From positions 1-64,000 of the forward strand of contig QUMM01000006.1 in NCBI GenBank assembly GCA_003435055.1: a DNA stretch of 64,000 bases, written 5' to 3'. The notes below the pieces were generated by a model. That model ran no database searches. It was not told the DNA's origin and saw only the letters and a list, made by a program, of their open reading frames with translations. A program made the position numbers and the translations under genes. This DNA comes from Lachnospiraceae bacterium OF09-6 (GTDB taxonomy: Bacteria; Bacillota; Clostridia; Lachnospirales; Lachnospiraceae). This document shows, in pieces, positions 37,819 to 46,585 of this stretch. Each line of letters opens with the position of its first letter. The stretch's first letter is position 1.

Positions 37819-39303
37819 TTACATATGCTGCATAGCTAATTTCATCAGAGACTTCTGATTAAATTCATTTTGGGATAATTCCCCGCTCATTTTGTGGTTA
37901 CTCAATACCAGGATTCTGTCTGACATACCCATGGCTTCCGGCAGTTCCGATGAAATCATAATAATTGCTTTGCCTTCTGCAACAAATTCATTCATCAGTT
38001 TATAGATCTCTGCCTTAGCACCGACGTCAATACCTCTGGTCGGTTCATCAAAAATAATCACATCCGGATTTTTCAGCATCCATTTGGCAAGAACCACTTT
38101 CTGCTGGTTTCCGCCAGAAAGATTCTTTACTGCCAGATTCGGACTGGTTGTTTTTACTTTCAGATCTGTAATCTCTTTTCCAACTCTGTCCTTTTCTTCT
38201 TTCTGTTTTATAAAAATCTTTCGGCTCAGCTCTTTCATCGAAGGTAATGTAATATTATGAGCAATGCTCATAGGAAGTACTAATCCCTCGCCCTTCCGGT
38301 CTTCTGTCACATAGGCAAGTCCGTTTTTAATTGCATCAACCGGTTTTTTGAATTCTACTTTCTGACCTTTCAGATAAACTTCCCCACTGTCCGGCTTTGT
38401 GATTCCAAACAATGCCTGCATCGTTTCCGTTCTTCCTGCTCCTACCAGTCCCACCAGACCGAGAATTTCGCCTCTGCGAAGTTTGAAACTGATATTTTCA
38501 AATACACCTTCCTGTGTAAAATTTTTTAATTCCAGAATGGTATCTCCGATTTCTACCTTTCTTTTTGGATACTGTTCTGTCAGTTCACGACCAACCATTG
38601 CCTTTACTACCATGTCATTGGTTGCTTCTTTTGTGTTCCAGGTTGCAATGCTTGCTCCGTCACGCAGGACCGTAATCTGATCGGTAATGGTATAGACTTC
38701 TTCCATTTTATGGGAAATATAAATGATACCTGTTTTTCTCATTTTCAGATCCCGGATAATGCCATACAGGTTTTCTACCTCTCTGTCAGTAATGGAGGAT
38801 GTTGGTTCATCCATTATCAGGATTCGTGCATTTTGTGATACTGCTTTCGCAATTTCCACAAGCTGCTGATCTGCCACTCTTAATTTTCCCATCTTGGTTT
38901 TCGGATTCAGGTTAATGTTCAGATTCTTAAGAAGCTCTTCTGTGTCTTTATACATTTTCCTGTAATCAATAAATCCGTTTTTTACAGGCTCTCTTCCAAG
39001 ATATATATTTTCTGCCACTGACATTTCTACAACGGAAGACAATTCCTGATGGATCATGGCAATTCCCAGTTTCTGGGCATCATGTGGAGATTCTATATTG
39101 ACCTCCTGGCCATCAATCCTGATTGTTCCGCCATCACGTTTGTGGATTCCAACGAGTATGTTCATCATTGTCGATTTTCCTGCACCATTTTCTCCCATCA
39201 GTGCAAGAACGGTTCCGGCTTCCAGCGTTAGATCAACGGAATGAAGCACTTCATTTCCGTAGAAACTTTTGCGGATCCCGCGCATTTCCAGTAACACACT
39301 CAT
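37819..39303 (-). CDS. Sugar ABC transporter ATP-binding protein (RbsA-type, intact)
   Basis: A 494-aa tandem ATPase of the CUT2 family. First half: Walker A GENGAGKST, signature-region LRVADQQLVEIAKA, Walker B LIMDEPTSSI. Second half: GLVGAGRTE, LSGGNQQKVVLAKW and IIFDEPTRGID. All motifs are present, in contrast to the paralogue at 39677. CAGGAGGTGAACAT precedes the ATG. It is the first gene of the transporter-dehydrogenase-kinase-isomerase operon. Confidence 0.93.
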   Translation of the reverse strand: MSVLLEMRGIRKSFYGNEVLHSVDLTLEAGTVLALMGENGAGKSTMMNILVGIHKRDGGTIRIDGQEVNIESPHDAQKLGIAMIHQELSSVVEMSVAENIYLGREPVKNGFIDYRKMYKDTEELLKNLNINLNPKTKMGKLRVADQQLVEIAKAVSQNARILIMDEPTSSITDREVENLYGIIRDLKMRKTGIIYISHKMEEVYTITDQITVLRDGASIATWNTKEATNDMVVKAMVGRELTEQYPKRKVEIGDTILELKNFTQEGVFENISFKLRRGEILGLVGLVGAGRTETMQALFGITKPDSGEVYLKGQKVEFKKPVDAIKNGLAYVTEDRKGEGLVLPMSIAHNITLPSMKELSRKIFIKQKEEKDRVGKEITDLKVKTTSPNLAVKNLSGGNQQKVVLAKWMLKNPDVIIFDEPTRGIDVGAKAEIYKLMNEFVAEGKAIIMISSELPEAMGMSDRILVLSNHKMSGELSQNEFNQKSLMKLAMQHM

Positions 39304-39622
39304 ATGTTCACCTCCTGTCTGATTTATGGTTCTTTGTAACTGTTCAGTACCTTCACATTGGGTTCTGAATAGTTATGGTTCTTTTTCATTTCGTTTCTGT
39401 TCTTTTGATGATTGCATTCTATCATGCGCCTGTTTTTTTCAAAAGGGGATTCCTTTTGGAAAGAGAGGGGGCATTTTTAGATTTTGTATAGTTATTATCT
39501 GTTTTATCAATATTTTTTTGTCTATTTTTTCATTCTTCTCGTATTGTATATGGTATTATTGTTATATTTTTATCATTTTTATATGCTTATTTGTGCATTT
39601 TTGCTTCTGTAACTCAAAAAAT
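39304..39622 (-). promoter_or_regulatory. Control region of the transporter-kinase operon
   Basis: About 320 nt of AT-rich DNA without a gene. It holds the 41-bp mini-element (39336-39376), a possible -10 TAGAAT near 39417 with a poor -35, and long A-tracts upstream. A weak promoter with A-rich upstream DNA is what one expects if an AraC-type regulator such as the YesN-like protein activates it. I see no clear cre site. Confidence 0.4.
39336..39376. mobile_element. 41-bp palindromic mini-element, copy 2
   Basis: Differs from copy 1 at two positions. It is flanked by perfect 8-bp direct repeats GGTTCTTT (39328-39335 and 39377-39384). It lies about 35 nt before the start codon of the RbsA-type ATPase. 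Confidence 0.8.
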
Positions 39623-39662
39623 GAACGGATGCATATCTCAACTTCAGATCATACATCCGTTC
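39623..39662 (-). terminator. Terminator of the pseudo-ATPase operon
   Basis: Stem GAACGGATG/CATCCGTTC followed by ATTTTTTG on the minus strand, 15 nt past the stop at 39677. It separates the regulatory operon from the transporter operon. Confidence 0.7.
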
Positions 39663-39676
39663 TCTCTTATTCCATC

Positions 39677-41119
39677 TCAAGTCTCACTAAGCAAGTATTC
39701 AAATTCTTTTCTGTTTAAAATTCCGATATTTTTTCCATCTTTTACAAAAACAAGCCGATCTGCCAGAAGAAGTACATTCTGATAATTCACTGTCACAATC
39801 ACTACTGCAATTCCATGATCCAGCAATTCTTTCATCAATTGATAAATCAGTGTCCGCAATTTCAGATCTGTATTTAAAAACGGATGAATGCAGACGACGA
39901 TATCAGGGTGTTGCAATAAAATACGTCCATATATCAATCGGTACTTCTGATAAATGGTCATGTTTTTCACTTCCGTGCCATTTTGCGGCATTTTTTCTCC
40001 CATTCGTTCTCTTGCAATTGCTTTTCTCGTCTCCTTACGATGCCACAGACCTTTGAGCAGATGATCCGATGTAAGACACAGATTATCCTCATAACTCATA
40101 TTTTTAAACAGCATATTCTCTGCCGGATTATCCAAAACCACAGCTATTTTTCTGGTATCTTTCTTTCTATACGGCTTTCCCCTGTATAAAAGCTGACCGG
40201 AATCTCCCCGCCCTTCAGTAAAAGCATATTCCAGATCATCATAGATCTGTTCCCCTCCATCATGGATGACCAGACATTCTCCCCTGCGAATGCTGAAAGA
40301 TAACTTTTTTATTTTATTGTAGGAATAATCTTTGAATCGAAAGATCCTCTCCACATCAGGCGAATCTTCTACCTGCGCACTTCTTTTTATCATTCCCTGG
40401 TAAGACAGCATATAATTTCGCAATACCCGCTCTGTCAGGTTTCTTTTCTCCAGTATTTTCACAATCCTTCCGGTTTCCATAATGGCTGTTCTGTCACACA
40501 TTGCACATAATTCATCCTGACATGTACTTACATACAAAAATGTATTACCTTTTCCCGCATAATACCGGACCACCTGATATAATCTGTCCATCTGATCCGG
40601 TGTGATTACAGAACTGGGATCTCTCAGAATAATCACATCTGCTCTGCTTACCACAGCTTTCAGTATTTCCAGTATATACCGTTCAAATATGGACATTTCT
40701 TCCAGTGATTTGTTGAACTGCACTCCTATTTTCAGTTCATCTGTCAGCATCTTCATCTGACTTTTTATAATCCTGTTATTAATCCAGATCCCTTTATATC
40801 CTTTTCTCAAAATAAAAATATTTTCTTCCGGCGACAGATACTTTACCAGTATATTCTCATAAGATATCATCAGGACATTGTTCTCTGTTTCTGTTCCAAT
40901 AGAAAAGGAATTTACCAGCTTCTCACGGATATAGATTTGACCATATAATATAGGCAGATTCTTCTGCATCAGTTCCAGCATTTTATTCAGCCCAAAAGAA
41001 TCCAGTGGCAAAAGTCCCATCACTTCACCCGCATAGATCTGCAGATTCAGATTATCCAATATGGTAATATCATTTTCTACATAAGTAACCCTCTGCATAC
41101 GCAGCACTTCTTTTTTCAT
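39677..41119 (-). CDS. RbsA-like ABC protein without nucleotide-binding motifs (pseudo-ATPase)
   Basis: About 480 aa and full-length for a tandem CUT2 ATPase, but both catalytic sites are gone. In the first half the Walker A position reads GLLPLDSFGLNKM instead of GENGAGKST, the signature region is EEMSIFERYILEILKA and Walker B is IILRDPSSVI. In the second half Walker A reads VIHDGGEQIYDD, and Walker B is VVCIHPFLNTD. The frame is intact and long, so this is not simple decay. The gene lies 40 nt after a kinase that lacks a sensor domain, in an operon with a response regulator and next to an intact RbsABC system. I infer a regulatory or scaffold role. The start at 41119 (MKKEVLRMQRV) matches RbsA starts; a GTG at 41155 is also possible. 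Confidence 0.85.
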   Translation of the reverse strand: MKKEVLRMQRVTYVENDITILDNLNLQIYAGEVMGLLPLDSFGLNKMLELMQKNLPILYGQIYIREKLVNSFSIGTETENNVLMISYENILVKYLSPEENIFILRKGYKGIWINNRIIKSQMKMLTDELKIGVQFNKSLEEMSIFERYILEILKAVVSRADVIILRDPSSVITPDQMDRLYQVVRYYAGKGNTFLYVSTCQDELCAMCDRTAIMETGRIVKILEKRNLTERVLRNYMLSYQGMIKRSAQVEDSPDVERIFRFKDYSYNKIKKLSFSIRRGECLVIHDGGEQIYDDLEYAFTEGRGDSGQLLYRGKPYRKKDTRKIAVVLDNPAENMLFKNMSYEDNLCLTSDHLLKGLWHRKETRKAIARERMGEKMPQNGTEVKNMTIYQKYRLIYGRILLQHPDIVVCIHPFLNTDLKLRTLIYQLMKELLDHGIAVVIVTVNYQNVLLLADRLVFVKDGKNIGILNRKEFEYLLSET

Positions 41120-41158
41120 GTGCCATACCCTGTTTTTCAAGCGGAGTGCTGTCACGCC

Positions 41159-42202
41159 TCACACTTTATTAAAATCGACCTTTTTCAGTTCTCTCCGACT
41201 GGTTACAAGCGGCAGTTCAATCATTACATCGGTGCCCACTCCCGGTGTACTGTATACTGTCATGCCATATTCTTCTCCAAAAATCAGATGAATACGGTTA
41301 TTCACATTCACCAGCGCAATTCCACCTTTTTTCTTTTTGTTATGCAGGCTTTCAAACAGGGACTGATTCAGCTTGCGGTTCAGATCATCCAGTGCCTCTG
41401 GCTGCATTCCAATCCCGTCATCACTGACTTGAATAATCAGCCTCTTCTCTGTACATCTGAGAGCAATCCGGACTGTACTAAAGCCCATTTTTCTTTCAAT
41501 CCCATGAATAATACTGTTTTCCACCACTGGCTGAAGAGTCAGTTTTGGAAGCAGACAATGATTTAACAGATCATGCTCTTCTTCATCATATTCTATAGTG
41601 AGACCGATTCTTTCTTCAAACCGGTATTTCTGTATGAGGAAATAAGTATTGATATTATCCAGTTCTTCCTCCAGTGTCACCATATTTTCCATGTTGCTGA
41701 TGGTATACCGGAAAAAATGTGCCAGTGCCTCTGTCATGCAGACTACACTGTCCATGCCCGCTTCCATTGCTTCACTTCGAATGCTCTCCAACGTATTATA
41801 CAAAAAATGTGGATTAATCTGATTTTGAAGTGCCAGATACTGTGCCTGTCTTTTATTTTCATTCAGCATCTGTTCCGACTTCAGCAGCTGTATCAACTCT
41901 GAAAATATCCTGTCCACTTCTTTTGTCAATGCTATTTCACTGTCCTGAAGCCCATCTATGGTATATCCCTTCAGAAAAAGAGTCATATTATTCTCTATTC
42001 TTTTATATGGCAGTACCACCTGTCTGATAATCATCAGACCGAGTATCACCAGAAAAATTCCTATCACCAGAACCAATATCAGATCCATTCTGTTTCTGCG
42101 TTTGTCATGCAGCAGCTTCAGCCAGAACATTCCACACAGAATCATTAAAAGTGATCCAAAAAATTTTACTCTGCTTATCAGATATTTCCAGTCTTCTCCC
42201 AT
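41159..42202 (-). CDS. YesM-type sensor histidine kinase lacking an extracellular domain
   Basis: A 347-aa kinase. Two hydrophobic segments (about 13-30 and 39-61) are joined by only a short charged loop (HDKRRNRMD), so the large extracellular sensor usual for YesM kinases is missing. Next come a linker, the His_kinase motif with phospho-accepting His (NQINPHFLYNTLES, about 128-141), the N box (PVVENSIIHGIE), and the G boxes (VSDDGIGM, GGIALVNVNNRI). The signal must therefore come from a membrane or cytoplasmic partner. It starts 9 nt after the response-regulator stop and precedes the pseudo-ATPase. Confidence 0.9.
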   Translation of the reverse strand: MGEDWKYLISRVKFFGSLLMILCGMFWLKLLHDKRRNRMDLILVLVIGIFLVILGLMIIRQVVLPYKRIENNMTLFLKGYTIDGLQDSEIALTKEVDRIFSELIQLLKSEQMLNENKRQAQYLALQNQINPHFLYNTLESIRSEAMEAGMDSVVCMTEALAHFFRYTISNMENMVTLEEELDNINTYFLIQKYRFEERIGLTIEYDEEEHDLLNHCLLPKLTLQPVVENSIIHGIERKMGFSTVRIALRCTEKRLIIQVSDDGIGMQPEALDDLNRKLNQSLFESLHNKKKKGGIALVNVNNRIHLIFGEEYGMTVYSTPGVGTDVMIELPLVTSRRELKKVDFNKV

Positions 42203-42211
42203 GCTGTACCC

Positions 42212-43807
42212 CTAACCGTATAATTTTCTGTATTCTCCCGGCTTTAACCCGGTATACTTGCGAAACATAGACGTAAAATGCTTTACATCACTGTAACCTA
42301 CTTTTTCGCATACCTCTTTTACGGTGTCTTTCGTATCCTTCAACAGTTCCTTGGCTTTTTCCATCCTCAACTGTATCAGATAGTCTGCAAACCCTGCGCC
42401 TGTCTCTTTTTTAAAGAAACTGCTGAAATAGCTGCTGTTGAATCCCACTTTATCTGCCACCAGTTCCAGCGTGATTGGCTCCATATAATGATTCTGCATA
42501 TACTGTTTTGCGATACGAATTGGTTTACGCTCTTCCTCCTCAAACTGCTGTTTCTTTTTCTGCAGAATCTGAACCAGTGTATTCTCCAGCACTCCAAATA
42601 ACTGATCTGCCGAACTGCAGTGCCCGCATTTTTTCCGGAACAGAATCAGCTGGTCATGTGCCTCTTCGCTTTGCAGTGTATTCACTGCATGTGTACCGAT
42701 CATCATAACTGCTTTTAACAGATCTTCACCTGTAATATTCTTTACTTTGAGAATGTCTATTCCAAACTTTTCCACGCCTTCTGCAATAATCTTTTCATCA
42801 CACAGATCGGAGGCCTTATCAAATATTCTGCAATATGGTTCCGTCAGTTCTCTGCAGTCAAACTGATTATTTACCGCCGGTGGATCCAGAAGCCGCTCAC
42901 CGCCTTCCAGTAGTCTGTTATCCATGGCTCTCCTGCAGGAATCCAGACTGTCATACAGTTTTTCCGTATTGTCTACATCAATTCCCATTGCCACTGAATA
43001 TCTGGCATCCCACAGCCTGAACCTTTTTGCATTGATCTGATCTATAGCGTATCTTACTGACTTCCTGAAAATATGGCTGTTTTCCTTTTCATAATTGCAG
43101 AGAATATAACAATAACAGTCTTCCTTATAGATCTCCATATCATTGCAGGTACTTTTCAGTTCTGCCTTTAGAATTTCTTCCAGCTCCAGCATAATAGAGC
43201 GTACTGACTGAATATCATGTTTCTCCGTATCATAATCCAGTTTTAGTAATAATACCCGGAATATTCCGTCTGAAAAATGATACAGATACTGTCTGTTCAC
43301 TTCATCTCTGTCCGGTATTGGTCTGCGTGGCGATGCCAGAAGCAGATCATAAAAAACGGCACATCTTTTTCGAATATTATCATCTTCCATATACTGCAAA
43401 AGCCTGTTGCTGGTATCAATCCGTTTTTTCTCCTGAATACATCTTGCTCCCAGTTTCTTTAAGGAAGCAGTCAGTTCATCCTGTTTAATAGGTTTCAGAA
43501 GATATTCACTTACGCCGTAATGAATGGCAGACTGTGCATATGCAAAATCTGCATACCCGCTGATAATCAGGACCTCCATAGAAATTTTCTGTTCCCTTGC
43601 CTGCCGTATAATCTCTATTCCATCACATCCCGGCATGCAAATATCTGTGATCAATATATCCGGTTTTTCTTCATTCACCATCCTCAGTGCATCTATGCCA
43701 TTATTTGCCACCCCCACAAGCTGCATATCCAGCTCATCCCAATTCACCAGCATTTGTATAAGACGGCATATCTTTTTCTCATCATCCGCAATCAGTACCT
43801 TCAGCAT
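42212..43807 (-). CDS. YesN-type response regulator with AraC-type DNA-binding domain
   Basis: About 531 aa. The receiver domain is at about 1-120 (LIADDEKKICRLI, ITDICMPGCDGIEI with the phospho-Asp), followed by a long middle region and a C-terminal AraC-type HTH pair (about 430-531: LVADKVGFNSSYFSSFFKKE, VCEKVGYSDVKHFTSMFRKY). Such regulators activate sugar-uptake operons in Firmicutes. The start at 43807 follows GGGAGGGGGAAATATC; the 20 residues upstream in frame are not typical. The adjacent transporter operon is the natural target. Confidence 0.92.
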   Translation of the reverse strand: MLKVLIADDEKKICRLIQMLVNWDELDMQLVGVANNGIDALRMVNEEKPDILITDICMPGCDGIEIIRQAREQKISMEVLIISGYADFAYAQSAIHYGVSEYLLKPIKQDELTASLKKLGARCIQEKKRIDTSNRLLQYMEDDNIRKRCAVFYDLLLASPRRPIPDRDEVNRQYLYHFSDGIFRVLLLKLDYDTEKHDIQSVRSIMLELEEILKAELKSTCNDMEIYKEDCYCYILCNYEKENSHIFRKSVRYAIDQINAKRFRLWDARYSVAMGIDVDNTEKLYDSLDSCRRAMDNRLLEGGERLLDPPAVNNQFDCRELTEPYCRIFDKASDLCDEKIIAEGVEKFGIDILKVKNITGEDLLKAVMMIGTHAVNTLQSEEAHDQLILFRKKCGHCSSADQLFGVLENTLVQILQKKKQQFEEEERKPIRIAKQYMQNHYMEPITLELVADKVGFNSSYFSSFFKKETGAGFADYLIQLRMEKAKELLKDTKDTVKEVCEKVGYSDVKHFTSMFRKYTGLKPGEYRKLYG

Positions 43808-43978
43808 GATATTTCCCCCTCCCAAAACCAGTTTTTGTATAATTTGTTTTTTATAGTCCTTTCCCATTATATATGATTTATATAATTTTCACAAGACGTC
43901 AGCATGGCAAGAACATTTTCTTTCTATCTTATCCGACCTGTCTCTCAAAAGAAAGAATCCTTTTTTTCCGATAAGACA

Positions 43979-44015
43979 AACCGGGACAGCTACCATTTTG
44001 TCAACTGTCCCGGTT
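43979..44015. terminator. Hairpin upstream of the response-regulator gene
   Basis: A perfect 11-bp stem (AACCGGGACAG with its complement). It is followed by modest T/A runs on either side, so its direction is uncertain. It sits in the 43868-44138 gap, in which I see no gene. Confidence 0.45.
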
Positions 44016-44138
44016 CTAAAAATAATATGATATTTCATATATGCCAAAACGCTATTCCCACAAGGTGAGAACCACGTCTATATAACGCAAAAAACACCGC
44101 CCCCGTAGCTCCTAAGTCTACAAAAGCAGTGCCTTCAG

Positions 44139-44211
44139 TGCGCGATCAGGTGTACGAACCCTGGACACCCTGATTAAGAGTCAGGTGCTCTGCCAGCTGA
44201 GCTAATCGAAA
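44139..44211 (-). pseudogene. Degenerate tRNA-Lys (CTT)
   Basis: On the minus strand the D-arm (TAGCTCAGCTGGCAGAGC), the anticodon stem-loop with CTT (CTGACTCTTAATCAG) and the start of the T-arm (CCAGGGTTCG) match tRNA-Lys well. The acceptor stem ends (TTTCGAT against ATCGCGC) pair at only four positions, and the T-stem has a mismatch. It is probably a broken tRNA gene, possibly an old integration site. Confidence 0.6.
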
Positions 44212-44370
44212 ACCCCTAAAATACAGTATTTTTCTATTATCGAGAGGAGGTTATGGCACATCGCTTTGCATATTTATATCGGATTTGTATTCAAAGTGTA
44301 TTCAACAAAAAATATAGCATCTTTTTATCTAGAATTAAGCTACATCATAACGTCTTTTAACATCTTTTTA

Positions 44371-44586
44371 TCAACTTTCATACATCTTTCTGATCTTATC
44401 CAGATACTCTGTAAATTCATCAACTACTTTCTGCGGCTTCAGGATTTTTACATCATTTCCAAATCCAAGCACCCAACCGAAAAACTGGTCACTGACTTCA
44501 ATCGGTGCTGTAATGCTAAAATAATGTTCGTCTACCACATTATAAAGAATCCCTTTCTTTCCAAATCGGTCAACAACCGTATCGAA
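44371..44586 (-). pseudogene. C-terminal remnant of a WYL-domain regulator
   Basis: About 71 codons read FDTVVDRFGKKGILYNVVDE, then SITAPIEVSDQFFGWVLGFG, and end in a TGA. This resembles the WYL/WCX end of PafC/YafY-type transcription regulators. A stop codon lies directly before it in frame, and no N-terminal half is present. Together with the tRNA-Lys remnant it marks a decayed segment. Confidence 0.6.
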
Positions 44587-44619
44587 TTAAGAAGGGGCAG
44601 AGAAATCCGCTCATAGAAA

Positions 44620-44675
44620 AAAGGATCCCTCGCAAGGTAGAAGGCTAACAAACCTTGTCCTTGCAGGGATCCTTT
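44620..44675 (-). terminator. Terminator of the alpha/beta hydrolase gene
   Basis: Long stem AAAGGATCCCT(C)GCAAGG with its complement (one bulge), 52 nt beyond the stop at 44727. Confidence 0.65.
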
Positions 44676-44726
44676 CAATTGCTACTGGAGAAGCCGAAAT
44701 GTGGTATTAACCGACAACCCCCTTTT

Positions 44727-45653
44727 TTACGCTCTCATATATTCCATCCAGTGAAAAATATCCCGATAAACATCTTCCCGGTCTACTTCATTCAGTATCT
44801 CGTGCCGGTCCTGTGGATAGAGCTTCAGGGTCACATCCTTCATTCTCAGTCGTTTGAACTGTTCATATACTTTCTTTACGCTCTTTCCCGCTTTTCCCAC
44901 CGGATCATCTTCTCCTGCCACCAAAAATACCGGAAGATTCTTCGGCATTTTGTCCAGTATCTCTTCGTCACTTAACATATGGATACTATAGAACAGATTG
45001 TAATACCCATTTAATGTAAACCGATAGGTGCACAGCGGATCTTTTACATAAGCAGCCACATTTTCTTCATTCCGGCTGAGCCACTGCCTGCCTTTTAATG
45101 AACCAAACTTGCGGTTGTAGCCCCCAAACGCCATGGCATCTACCAGAAAACTGCGATAATGCCATCCAGTAAATAATGCCATGGTCTTACAAAGTGCCAT
45201 TCCAAATGCTGTGGCGATCCGTGGCTGATGTCCGGTTCCCATAATGATGGCACCTGCCAGCCCGCTTCCATGAAGGCAGAGATACTGACGTACCAGGAAG
45301 GATCCCATGCTGTGTCCCAGAATAAAATATGGTACATCCAGAAAGCGTTTCTGTATCATCAGGCGCAGACGGTGAATATCCCGCAGCACCACTTTATTGC
45401 CTTCTTTTTCTGCAAAATATCCAAGCCATGAATCATCCTGTACAGACTTTCCATGTCCCAGATGGTCATTTCCCACTACCACATATCCCTGCCTGGTCAG
45501 AAAAGCCGCAAACTCATCATAGCGATCTATGTACTCCACCATTCCATGGGAAATCTGAAGTACCGCAGCCGGCTTCTCATCTGGTTCCCAACAAATTGCA
45601 TGAATCTGAGTCTTTCCATCATGAGACGGATAGGTAAATTCCACCTTTTTCAT
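44727..45653 (-). CDS. Alpha/beta hydrolase (lysophospholipase/monoacylglycerol-lipase type)
   Basis: A 308-aa serine hydrolase (Hydrolase_4 fold). Seen: oxyanion region ISHGMVEY, nucleophile in GHSMGSF (about residue 117), Asp in VAGEDDPVGK (about 253) and His in DRHEIL (about 286). This set matches PldB-like lysophospholipases and monoacylglycerol lipases. GGGAGGGTGCAGAACA precedes the ATG. The gene follows rsmA after a terminator. Confidence 0.85.
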   Translation of the reverse strand: MKKVEFTYPSHDGKTQIHAICWEPDEKPAAVLQISHGMVEYIDRYDEFAAFLTRQGYVVVGNDHLGHGKSVQDDSWLGYFAEKEGNKVVLRDIHRLRLMIQKRFLDVPYFILGHSMGSFLVRQYLCLHGSGLAGAIIMGTGHQPRIATAFGMALCKTMALFTGWHYRSFLVDAMAFGGYNRKFGSLKGRQWLSRNEENVAAYVKDPLCTYRFTLNGYYNLFYSIHMLSDEEILDKMPKNLPVFLVAGEDDPVGKAGKSVKKVYEQFKRLRMKDVTLKLYPQDRHEILNEVDREDVYRDIFHWMEYMRA

Positions 45654-45678
45654 TGTTCTGCACCCTCCCTTTTAAAAA

Positions 45679-45708
45679 AGCCTCTGCCGGAATTGCAGAG
45701 GCTGTGTT
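45679..45708 (-). terminator. Terminator of rsmA
   Basis: Stem AGCCTCTGC/GCAGAGGCT followed by TTTTT on the minus strand, directly after the rsmA stop at 45709. Confidence 0.8.
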
Positions 45709-46581
45709 TTATTGTTTTGCTAATATATCAGCTAACTTTGCAAACTGTTGAAGTGTCAGTGCTTCCCCCCGGATGCTGGCTGACACGCCTAAGGCTTCTA
45801 TTGCCTGAGCAATCTGTTCCTTGGTGTAGTGCAGATCCGGTGCGTTATTTAATCCATTTGCCAGTGTCTTTCTTCGCTGGTTAAAAGATGCCCGGATCAG
45901 GCGGAACATCAGCTGTTCATTTTCAGTTGCCACGGGTGGCTCACTGTAGCGGGTCAGACGAATGACTGTACTTCCCACCTTCGGTCTTGGCATGAAGCAG
46001 TTCGGCGGAACATTGGCTGCAATATATGGTTCACAATAATACTGTACCGCCAATGATAAGGCACCATAATCCTTTGTTCCCGGTCCAGCCTGCATACGCA
46101 TAGCTACTTCCTTCTGCACCATGACCGTAATACTCTCCACCGGCACATGAGACTCCAAGAGTCCCATAATAATCGGTGTGGTAATATAATACGGGAGATT
46201 TGCTACTACTTTTACCGGCTTTCCACCGTTCTTTTCTTTCACAATTTTACAGATATCCAGCTTCAGTACATCTTCATTGATCACTTCTACATTGTCATAA
46301 GAAGCAAGCGTCTCGTGCAGGATCGGGATCAATGTCTTGTCAATCTCCACTGCCAGGACATGTCCTGCTGCCTCAGCCAGATACTGGGTCATGGTTCCGA
46401 TACCAGGTCCGATCTCCAGCACAAAATCATCTTTTGTGATATCCGCAGACGCAATGATCTTATTCAGCACATGACTGTCAATCAGAAAGTTCTGTCCGAA
46501 CTTTTTCTGAAAGGTAAATTCATACTTCTGAATCACCTCTATGGTCTTCTGTGGATTCGATAATTTCTCGTTAAATTCCAT
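45709..46581 (-). CDS. rsmA: 16S rRNA dimethyladenosine transferase
   Basis: RsmA (KsgA) dimethylates two adjacent adenines near the 3' end of 16S rRNA. The 290-aa protein has the N-terminal KKFGQNFLIDSHVL, the SAM motif EIGPGIGTMTQYL (about 57-69), NEDVLKLD and the catalytic NLPYYITTPI (about 126-135). It begins 4 nt after the tatD stop. Confidence 0.95.
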   Translation of the reverse strand: MEFNEKLSNPQKTIEVIQKYEFTFQKKFGQNFLIDSHVLNKIIASADITKDDFVLEIGPGIGTMTQYLAEAAGHVLAVEIDKTLIPILHETLASYDNVEVINEDVLKLDICKIVKEKNGGKPVKVVANLPYYITTPIIMGLLESHVPVESITVMVQKEVAMRMQAGPGTKDYGALSLAVQYYCEPYIAANVPPNCFMPRPKVGSTVIRLTRYSEPPVATENEQLMFRLIRASFNQRRKTLANGLNNAPDLHYTKEQIAQAIEALGVSASIRGEALTLQQFAKLADILAKQ

Positions 46582-46585
46582 ACAT

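Noticed and set aside
39677..41119. A second working sugar ABC ATPase
   Set aside because: All four Walker motifs and the signature sequences are replaced, so ATP hydrolysis is very unlikely.
44139..44211. Functional tRNA-Lys
   Set aside because: The acceptor stem has only four possible pairs and the T-stem has a mismatch, although the anticodon arm is good.
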